This document shows, piece by piece, positions 1 to 5,148 of a stretch of DNA of 5,642 bases (position 1 is the stretch's first letter; each line of letters opens with the position of its first letter). The DNA is from an uncultured Chloroflexota bacterium (GTDB lineage: Bacteria; Chloroflexota; Dehalococcoidia; UBA3495), in the NCBI GenBank assembly GCA_913052545.1, contig CAJXEF010000140.1:1-5642 (forward strand), read 5' to 3'. The position numbers were made by a program, and so were the translations under genes. The notes under the pieces were generated by a model. That model did no database searches and was not told the DNA's origin. It was given only the letters and a program-made list of their open reading frames with translations.

Positions 1-1125
1 CAATATTTGGTCAGGTGGAACGATTTCCAAGTAATCCTCTCCTTCCACCACTTCGGCGCCGACTTTCTTTAATTCCGTAGCCATCGCTGACAGTCTATCG
101 GTCTCTTTAATTCTCCAATTGTAAATATTCCTGATAGTAGTTTTCCCTTCGGCGAATAACGCTGTAGCAGCCACCGTCATTGCTGCATCAGGCATATGAT
201 TGAGGTCTATATCTATTCCATGAAGAGGTGCTCCCGATACTTCTATCCAATCGGGACCCCACCTGACTGTCGCCCCCATCTTTTCTAACACCACGGCATG
301 TTCGATATCCCCCTGTACGCTGTCTACTCCCACGCCATTAACCCTAACGGTCCCACCTTTGATAGCTGCTGCAGAAAGGAAATAGGTAGCTGAAGATGCG
401 TCGCCTTCTACCAATGCCTTGCCTGGAGATTCATACCCATTAGACTTAGGTATCCTGAACACTTTGTATTGATCGTTTATAACATCAATCCCAAACCTTC
501 TAATCATTTCGACTGTCATGTCGATATATGGTTTAGAAACTAATTCACCCTCCACATTAATACTGAATTCCTTAAGCATCATCGGAGCTGAAACTAGTAA
601 ACTAGTTAAATACTGACTCGATATGTTACCTCGGACATATGACTGATTACCCTTGAGACCTGATGCTTTAATTCTTAAGGGTGGGTATCCTTCATTTCCC
701 AAGTATTCAAACTCAGCCCCCAATCCTGTCAGCGGCTCGACAAGATCCCTAATCGGCCGCTCAAACATCCTCGGTTCACCGGTTAAAGAGAAAATGCCGT
801 CACCTAAACAGACTGCCGAACAAAGAAGCCTGATATCAGTACCGGAAGCACCCAGATAGAGGTCTGCGTGATCGAAAGGAAATGGCCCACCTATGCCGGT
901 GACATTACATGTAGTACCATCATCAGACAATACAAGGCTGGTCCCCAGGTTTCTCAAAGAGTCAATCATATGCTTTGTATCATCACTCTCAAGCAGATTA
1001 TGCACTTCTGTATCTCCCCTAGCAAAAGCAGCTAGAAGTAGAACTCTGTTGGATAGGCTCTTTGAACCTGGCAACTGAATCGTGCCATCAACATTCCGAA
1101 CCGGGGGCAAAATCAATTGATCCAT
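1..1125 (-). CDS. aroA: EPSP synthase (3-phosphoshikimate 1-carboxyvinyltransferase), 3' end cut by window edge
   Basis: This cytoplasmic shikimate-pathway enzyme joins phosphoenolpyruvate to shikimate-3-phosphate to make EPSP, the precursor of chorismate. The visible 375 codons run open to the window edge; E. coli AroA has 427 residues, so about 50 C-terminal residues are missing. Signature motifs are clear: LPGSKSLSNR (residues 18-27, giving K22, S23, R27), RMFERPIRDLVEPL (119-132), ISSQYLTSLL (168-177), VEGDASSATYF (239-249), NHMPDAAMT (309-317, D313) and YNWRIKETDRL (335-345, N336, K340, E341, R344). Numbering matches E. coli AroA almost exactly, which points to a class I enzyme. The PEP/glyphosate loop is unusual: YLGASGTDIRLL (90-101) replaces the common LGNAGTAMRPL, with Leu at the Pro101 position. 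The ATG at 1125 is chosen because the homology begins there; a weak GAGGG lies about 13 bases upstream. It is divergent from the B12 operon and has no obvious functional link to it. Confidence 0.96.
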   Translation of the reverse strand, partial: MDQLILPPVRNVDGTIQLPGSKSLSNRVLLLAAFARGDTEVHNLLESDDTKHMIDSLRNLGTSLVLSDDGTTCNVTGIGGPFPFDHADLYLGASGTDIRLLCSAVCLGDGIFSLTGEPRMFERPIRDLVEPLTGLGAEFEYLGNEGYPPLRIKASGLKGNQSYVRGNISSQYLTSLLVSAPMMLKEFSINVEGELVSKPYIDMTVEMIRRFGIDVINDQYKVFRIPKSNGYESPGKALVEGDASSATYFLSAAAIKGGTVRVNGVGVDSVQGDIEHAVVLEKMGATVRWGPDWIEVSGAPLHGIDIDLNHMPDAAMTVAATALFAEGKTTIRNIYNWRIKETDRLSAMATELKKVGAEVVEGEDYLEIVPPDQIL

Positions 1126-1245
1126 GATTTATTATTTCCCTCAGAACTTTTAAAGCGAAATTAGCAACCCGTATTAGTATAATGGGATTGGGTCAGATTA
1201 TCATCAACCGACTCCGAGCTCTACACTATAGCTAAGCTGGATTCG
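1126..1245. other. Divergent intergenic segment upstream of aroA
   Basis: This stretch lies between the aroA start and the promoter of the B12 operon and should contain the aroA promoter. The best minus-strand -10 candidate is TATACT at 1181-1176 (5 of 6 matches to TATAAT). The nearest -35-like hexamer, TTGATG at 1207-1202, is 20 bases away, which is longer than the preferred 17, so the aroA promoter is only tentatively placed. No RNA gene, repeat array or terminator was recognised here. Confidence 0.3.
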
Positions 1246-1274
1246 TTGACAATACAATAGCCCTCCTATATATT
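1246..1274 (+). promoter_or_regulatory. Sigma70-type promoter of the cobalamin operon
   Basis: A perfect -35 hexamer TTGACA (1246-1251) is followed after exactly 17 bases by TATATT (1269-1274), one mismatch from the TATAAT consensus. Transcription would start near 1281-1283, about 30 bases before the riboswitch aptamer, which is the expected arrangement for a leader-controlled operon. Promoter activity is inferred from the hexamers and spacing. Confidence 0.8.
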
Positions 1275-1310
1275 GTTCGAGTATAGAAAGAGTACCTTTA
1301 AAACGAAATG

Positions 1311-1475
1311 GAATCCCCTGGTACTGTAAGGCTTAATAGGGAAGACGGTGTGATTCCGTCACGGTTGCGCCACTGTGTACGGGGAGTTGGCCAACATTAT
1401 AACCACTGCTAGAGATATCTAGCGGGAAGGTGTAGGACCAGCTATGATCCGTGAGTCAGGAGACCTGCCCGGGTG
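1311..1475 (+). ncRNA. Adenosylcobalamin (B12) riboswitch aptamer, class I
   Basis: The conserved boxes of the cobalamin riboswitch occur in order: CTTAATAGGGAA at 1332-1343, a GACGG/CCGTC stem (1344-1348 with 1356-1360) enclosing the GGTG-ATTCC element, GCCACTG at 1369-1375, a second CCACTG at 1403-1408 leading through a hairpin (1408-1413 with 1418-1423) to GGGAAGG at 1424-1430, and the B12 box AGTCAGGAGACCTGCC at 1454-1469. The closing P1 helix is weak and its limits are uncertain: CCC at 1315-1317 may pair with GGG at 1471-1473, and GGT at 1320-1322 with ACC at 1463-1465. The RNA senses adenosylcobalamin and, from its place ahead of cbiC, should repress the operon when the cofactor is abundant. 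An extra perfect 10-base palindrome (GTTGGCCAAC, 1386-1395) sits in the variable arm. Confidence 0.95.
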
Positions 1476-1477
1476 AA

Positions 1478-1538
1478 TTTGGATATGATCTTGCGGCAAC
1501 GGGATCTATGCAATATTTTACTAGCTTTGATATCCAAA
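1478..1538 (+). promoter_or_regulatory. Riboswitch expression-platform hairpin
   Basis: TTTGGATAT (1478-1486) is perfectly complementary to ATATCCAAA (1530-1538), giving a 9-bp stem just downstream of the aptamer. Within it, GATC (1487-1490) can pair with GATC (1502-1505) to display a loop containing GCGGCAAC. GCAAC in that loop (1496-1500) is complementary to GTTGC in the aptamer (1364-1368), so this hairpin could be the P13-like partner of the kissing loop known in this riboswitch class. The stem is seen in the sequence; the kissing role is inferred. Confidence 0.5.
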
Positions 1539-1559
1539 TACGCAAACCTGGACGACTAC

Positions 1560-1593
1560 CCCCTGGCTTACTGTGGCCAGGGGCTTTTAATTT
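1560..1593 (+). terminator. Intrinsic terminator of the riboswitch leader
   Basis: CCCCTGGC (1560-1567) and GCCAGGGG (1576-1583) form a perfect 8-bp GC-rich stem with an 8-base loop, followed by CTTTTAATTT (1584-1593). This is a standard intrinsic terminator about 40 bases before the cbiC start. Lying inside the leader after the aptamer, it is the likely output of the riboswitch: ligand binding should favour it and stop transcription before the cbi genes. Confidence 0.85.
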
Positions 1594-1635
1594 ATAAGCC
1601 AACTTATCTACCCGTCCAAAGGAGTTGCACTAGGA

Positions 1636-2292
1636 ATGTCTTTAGTAGATAAATACGCATTACTGCCTGATGAGATAGATCGGGAAAGCCTGAAAATGGT
1701 TCAAGCTTGTCTCCCGAAAGATTTATCGCTTGGTTCCGAAGAGCATTATGTCCTTTGTCGCATCGTTCGCGCTGAAGGAGACCCTGGTATATCTCACGAT
1801 GTTAGGTTCAGCCCTAAGGCTATATCCGCTGGTCTTGGAGCATTGAAATGCGGAAAGGATATTATTACTGACGTACGAATGGTAGAGATGGGTATCTCAA
1901 AGTTGTCATTAAAGAATGCTGGGTTGCAGACGCGATGTGTTATAGATACACAAGAAGTAGCAGACAGAGCGTTGAGAGAAGGAACAACCCGATCAGTAGC
2001 CAGTTTGAGGGAACTAGCACCCTATATCGGTGATTCTGTTGTAGCGATTGGAAATGCCCCGACCGCTCTACTCGCATTATTAGATATGATTGATAACGAG
2101 GATATCCCCAAGCCCGCATTAATTATAGGCATGCCAGTGGGTTTCGTAGCTTGCCCTGAATCAAAGGAAGAACTGACTAAAAGATCTACACCATATATTT
2201 CGATCCTTGGTAGAAGAGGGGGCAGCTCTGCTGCTGCTGCAACAGTTAATGCCCTACTCGATTTAATGAAATCCCATCAGGAGGCCCTGTGA
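1636..2292 (+). CDS. cbiC: Cobalt-precorrin-8 methylmutase (CbiC/CobH family)
   Basis: CbiC moves the methyl group from C-11 to C-12 of the corrin ring to form cobyrinate, a late step of ring synthesis in the cytoplasm. At 218 residues it has the usual family length. Recognisable blocks are IITDVRMVEMGI (76-87), TTRS (117-120), IGNAPTALLALL (138-149), IIGMPVGFVACPESKEEL (163-180) and GRRGGSSAAAATVNALL (192-208). The N-terminal block reads CRIVRAEGD (41-49), where the family usually has R-x-I-H-A/T-x-G-D; Arg45 thus stands where the catalytic histidine (His43 in Pseudomonas denitrificans CobH) is expected. The rest of the protein looks intact and under selection. The ATG follows AAAGGAG (1618-1624) with an 11-base spacer, slightly long. 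It is the first gene after the riboswitch, and its stop codon overlaps the cbiX start. Confidence 0.94.
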   Translation: MSLVDKYALLPDEIDRESLKMVQACLPKDLSLGSEEHYVLCRIVRAEGDPGISHDVRFSPKAISAGLGALKCGKDIITDVRMVEMGISKLSLKNAGLQTRCVIDTQEVADRALREGTTRSVASLRELAPYIGDSVVAIGNAPTALLALLDMIDNEDIPKPALIIGMPVGFVACPESKEELTKRSTPYISILGRRGGSSAAAATVNALLDLMKSHQEAL

Positions 2293-3218
2293 CTAACAAC
2301 CGAATCCATGAGCCATCCGATTTAGTACAGTCTTCCTCATCCATGGATCCAAATGAGCGCTGGGGGGTGATACTCCTTTGTCACGGAAGCCAAAGAGGAA
2401 CTAGCTCCGCCGAATGCTCTTGCGCTTGGGAAACCGAGGGGAATTTAAGCCCAACCACTCCATTTTGGTGCAGAAACTGCCCAAGTACACCTCAAGGACT
2501 TAGAGATGCAGTATCCCTATTAGGAGATGAACTAGGTAAAGACAAAGCAGAAGTTGTCCTTTCATGCCTCGAATTTATAGAACCTCATCCGGATGAGGCA
2601 GTTCGTATACTTACTAACCAAGGGTTTAAGAAGCTGATCATCATGCCATATCTGTTAGGACACGGCAAACACGCCACATTAGAATTAGACGAGGTCTTAG
2701 AAGATCTAAAAACCCAAGCTCCGGGAGCGGATATATTCCTTTCAGATGGGTTTGGGTCGGATGAAAGACTTGCTAACCTCGTTATTGATCGGGTCCAAAG
2801 TCTAGAAGCTTCTCGTATTAACACTCCTTCTGAGTCCAATCCAACTGGAGTATTATTAGTAAAGGCCGGCACTAAGACACAATACGACGATTGTTCATGG
2901 ATGGTAGATCTTGGCGAAATAGTAGAAAATAAACTAGGGAAAAGCTATGCTGTGTCGATAGCACAATCCCATTATGGGGACCCCACCATGGATGCAGCAG
3001 CAGCAATCCTTATAGACAAACGGAACGTGGGTTCTATAATGTGTGTACCTTACCTTTTTTTCCCGGGTTTAATTTTGCAACGAAATGTAATCGGTGGACT
3101 AGAGAAACTTCGTACTCAATACCCTGATATACCTATAACGGTTACTCCCCCATTAGGTGTGGATGACCGATTAGTCTCCGTGGCGGCCGACCGAATTCGA
3201 GAAGTGTGGGCACAATGA
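2289..3218 (+). CDS. cbiX: Sirohydrochlorin cobaltochelatase, two-domain CbiX with N-terminal Cys insert
   Basis: CbiX inserts cobalt into sirohydrochlorin to give cobalt-factor II, the committing step of the anaerobic B12 pathway; it needs no ATP and acts in the cytoplasm. The 309 residues form two tandem chelatase-like halves. The first has VILLCHGSQRG (27-37, His32) and PYLLGHGKHATLELDE (120-135); His32 and His128 are the likely metal-handling pair. The second, from about 187 to the end, has the family's VPYLFFPGLI and PPLG motifs but lacks the histidine in its HGS-like position (LVKAGTK, 190-196), as is common for C-terminal halves. An insert between the first strand and helix contains C43-x-C45-x15-C61-x2-C64, suggesting a bound zinc or iron-sulfur centre. 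The GTG start overlaps the cbiC stop (GTGA) and follows AGGAGG (2279-2284) by only 4 bases. An in-frame ATG at 2343 (residue 19) is an alternative start and would remove a low-complexity N-terminus. SirB or another class II chelatase function cannot be excluded, but the operon favours cobalt. Confidence 0.88.
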   Translation: MTNNRIHEPSDLVQSSSSMDPNERWGVILLCHGSQRGTSSAECSCAWETEGNLSPTTPFWCRNCPSTPQGLRDAVSLLGDELGKDKAEVVLSCLEFIEPHPDEAVRILTNQGFKKLIIMPYLLGHGKHATLELDEVLEDLKTQAPGADIFLSDGFGSDERLANLVIDRVQSLEASRINTPSESNPTGVLLVKAGTKTQYDDCSWMVDLGEIVENKLGKSYAVSIAQSHYGDPTMDAAAAILIDKRNVGSIMCVPYLFFPGLILQRNVIGGLEKLRTQYPDIPITVTPPLGVDDRLVSVAADRIREVWAQ

Positions 3219-3249
3219 TACGCACTACCATCGCCTTTGAAAAATAATC

Positions 3250-4422
3250 ATGCCTTTAAATGATAATAGACAAGAAAGCGACTACAGCAGACAAACAGTT
3301 AACAAAAAAGGTCTGCGAACAGGATATACTACCGGCTCTTGCGCTGCTGCCGCAGCAAAAGCTGCTTTATTATGCCTGTTAACAAAAGAACCTCCCGAAC
3401 AAGTTACAATTCATCTACCTGTAGGCGAACATGCAACACTTAAAGTAAACCGTTGTCAGTGGATAACCGACAACGAGGTCTTAGCCTCAGTAATCAAGGA
3501 CGGAGGAGATGATCCGGACGCGACACACGGTGCTGAGATCTGCGTGACAGTTTCAAGTAATGAAGACGGTAGAGACGGGGTTAAGTTGGTACGCGGGTCA
3601 GGCGTCGGAGAAGTAACCAGGCCAGGAACTGGGATACCCGTTGGAGAACCCGCAGTAACCCGTGTACCCCGGCGCATGATAGAACAATCTATTGCCGAGG
3701 TTTTAGATAATAACGGTTTGGATGTCACAACGAGTGTCACGTGCGAAATATCGGTACCGACAGGTGAACAAATAGCGCAGAAAACTACCAATGCACGTCT
3801 AGGGGTATTAGGGGGTATATCAATTCTTGGCAGCACCGGAGTAGTTCAACCATTTTCTACGGCTTCGTGGCGTGCCAGTGTTCACTTGGCCATTGATGTC
3901 GCGGCAACTAACCACCTGGATCATCTTGTACTATCTACTGGTACTCGTAGCGAAGAATTTGCTCGCCACCACCTAGATTTGCCTGACATGGCATATATCG
4001 AAGCGGGTATTTTTAGCGGAGCCGCTCTCAAACGGAGCGTTATGCGGGGTGTTAAACGGGCTACCCAAGTAGGAATGGTCGGGAAATTATCTAAAATGGC
4101 CATGGGGTATTTTGTTACCCACGTTGCCGGCAACCGGGTCGATACCAACTATCTAGCTGATCTAGCTGCCCAATGTGGAGCAGACGAACTTATACAAGAA
4201 GAAATCCGTGGAGCCAGTAGCGCAAGACACTTCCAAGAAATCGCTCAAGCCAACAATCTCATTTCAGTTTTTCCAATGATGTGCCAATTAGTTTGTTATG
4301 AAAGCCAAAAACTACTAGGGGACGACGCTAACGCATTGATAATCGATACTATGTGCTTTGATTTCGATGGAACCTTGCTCGGGCATGCCTCTACTTCAAA
4401 AGACGGTATCCCACTAGTCTGA
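3250..4422 (+). CDS. cbiD: Cobalt-precorrin-5B C1-methyltransferase
   Basis: CbiD is the SAM-dependent enzyme that methylates C-1 of the ring in the anaerobic pathway; it is unrelated to the other ring methyltransferases, and its presence marks the oxygen-independent route. The protein is 390 residues and appears complete. Motifs in order are GLRTGYTTGSCAAAAAKAA (21-39), KDGGDDPDATHG (84-95), RGSGVGEVTRPG (116-127), LGGISILGSTGVVQPFS (188-204), VGMVGKLSKMAMG (275-287) and THVAGNRVD (291-299). The N-terminal 20 residues are polar and unconserved. The gene begins 31 bases after cbiX. The ATG at 3250 is the only plausible start before the conserved block, but no Shine-Dalgarno sequence is visible before it (TTTGAAAAATAATC), so initiation is probably leaderless-like or helped by ribosomes finishing cbiX. 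Confidence 0.96.
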   Translation: MPLNDNRQESDYSRQTVNKKGLRTGYTTGSCAAAAAKAALLCLLTKEPPEQVTIHLPVGEHATLKVNRCQWITDNEVLASVIKDGGDDPDATHGAEICVTVSSNEDGRDGVKLVRGSGVGEVTRPGTGIPVGEPAVTRVPRRMIEQSIAEVLDNNGLDVTTSVTCEISVPTGEQIAQKTTNARLGVLGGISILGSTGVVQPFSTASWRASVHLAIDVAATNHLDHLVLSTGTRSEEFARHHLDLPDMAYIEAGIFSGAALKRSVMRGVKRATQVGMVGKLSKMAMGYFVTHVAGNRVDTNYLADLAAQCGADELIQEEIRGASSARHFQEIAQANNLISVFPMMCQLVCYESQKLLGDDANALIIDTMCFDFDGTLLGHASTSKDGIPLV

Positions 4423-4485
4423 CAAGCCAAAGTTATTTAAAACTCCTATTTAAATGAATAACGAGACAGAAATAAAAAACCTGAG
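4423..4485 (+). other. cbiD-cbiT intergenic gap with possible 11-codon minicistron
   Basis: This AT-rich 63-base gap is the longest in the operon. An ATG at 4454 opens an 11-codon frame (MNNETEIKNLR) whose TGA at 4487-4489 overlaps the annotated cbiT GTG in a GTGA arrangement. No ribosome binding site precedes that ATG, so it is probably chance, though it could couple translation into cbiT. No terminator, promoter or remnant of cbiE was recognised. Confidence 0.35.
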
Positions 4486-4490
4486 GTGAT
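4484..4490 (+). promoter_or_regulatory. Strong Shine-Dalgarno sequence before cbiT
   Basis: AGGTGAT, preceded by G at 4483 in CTGAGGTGAT, matches much of the 16S anti-Shine-Dalgarno complement GGAGGTGATC. It overlaps the annotated GTG start, so it cannot serve that codon. Its spacing fits initiation near 4495, where the in-frame codon is ATA. Confidence 0.55.
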
Positions 4491-5148
4491 ATCCATACCT
4501 TCCTCACCGAAAAACTTCAGCCTTCCCGGTAAAATCTCAATTAACACGCAAAGGACTTTAGGTCTGCCAGATTCAGATTTTGCCCAACGTAAGCCGCTAG
4601 ACGGTCAAATTACAAAACGTGAAGTAAGAGCAATCAGCATTTATTCTTTGGGATTAGGTCCCGACAATATAGTGTGGGACATTGGAGCTGGGACTGGGTC
4701 AATCTCCATAGAAGCAGGCTTTATAGTTCTTAGAGGAAAGGTTTTCTCCGTCGAAAAGGACCTCGACAATATAAATTTGCTTGAAATGAATGTTCAAAAG
4801 TTCGGTATGGGAAATATCGAGATTGTAGCGGGAGATGCGCCCGATGCACTTAGGGATCTACCTAGTCCCGATTCAGTTTTCATAGGGGGCAGCGGAGGTC
4901 ATCTATATGAGATTCTGAAAGAAGTAGTACTGCGCTTGAAGCCCGGAGGTAGAATAGTCGCCAACTTCGCGATTTTAGAACACAGCCAAGAGTTTTATAA
5001 CGAGTTAAAAACTTTTGGTTTCGGGCCAGATATGGTAATGGCGAACATATCACGCGGCAAAGAAATGAAAAGCGGTGGGGTACGCCTTGAAAGTTTGAAT
5101 CCTGTTTTCATAATATCCGGCACACAAAAGGAATATCTTGGTGAGTAA
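4486..5148 (+). CDS. cbiT: Cobalt-precorrin-6B C15-methyltransferase (decarboxylating)
   Basis: CbiT is a class I Rossmann SAM methyltransferase that methylates C-15 and decarboxylates the C-12 acetate side chain of the corrin precursor. The sequence shows TKREVRAI (43-50), the SAM-binding loop VWDIGAGTGSISIEAG (63-78), an acidic residue ending the second strand (FSVEKD, E90), GDAPDAL (116-122), FIGGSGGHLYEIL (132-144), LKPGGRIVAN (151-160) and a C-terminal NISRGKEMKSGGVRL block (187-201). It stands alone: CbiE, which makes the C-5 methylation and is often fused to or beside CbiT, is not next to it here. The first 25 residues have no family counterpart; the archaeal MT0146 protein starts at the position of GLPDSDF (26-32). 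The start is unsettled: GTG at 4486 is annotated, but the Shine-Dalgarno sequence overlaps it and better fits ATA at 4495. No in-frame ATG exists before the conserved domain. Confidence 0.93.
   Translation: MISIPSSPKNFSLPGKISINTQRTLGLPDSDFAQRKPLDGQITKREVRAISIYSLGLGPDNIVWDIGAGTGSISIEAGFIVLRGKVFSVEKDLDNINLLEMNVQKFGMGNIEIVAGDAPDALRDLPSPDSVFIGGSGGHLYEILKEVVLRLKPGGRIVANFAILEHSQEFYNELKTFGFGPDMVMANISRGKEMKSGGVRLESLNPVFIISGTQKEYLGE

Noticed and set aside
653..1078. Two plus-strand open frames (653-859 and 893-1078)
   Set aside because: They lie antisense inside aroA, which shows strong family motifs on the minus strand; their translations show no recognisable domain.
1178..1183. Perfect plus-strand TATAAT as a second operon promoter
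   Set aside because: No -35-like hexamer lies 16-18 bases upstream, and the TTGACA-N17-TATATT promoter at 1246-1274 is much better placed for the riboswitch leader.
1386..1395. Perfect palindrome GTTGGCCAAC as a protein operator
   Set aside because: It falls within the variable arm of the riboswitch aptamer, where RNA pairing explains self-complementarity better than a DNA-binding site.
2585..4148. Minus-strand open frames at 2585-2872, 3456-3836 and 3921-4148
   Set aside because: They are shadows of cbiX and cbiD, whose plus-strand proteins carry conserved motifs across these same regions.
4360..4380. HAD-phosphatase-like DFDGTLL motif near the end of CbiD (residues 371-377)
   Set aside because: It sits at the C-terminus with no HAD domain following, and CbiD proteins often end in a similar acidic/Gly/Leu segment; chance resemblance.
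4454..4489. 11-codon frame MNNETEIKNLR as a real gene
   Set aside because: No ribosome binding site, very short and no recognisable sequence; kept only as a possible coupling element in the cbiT start finding.
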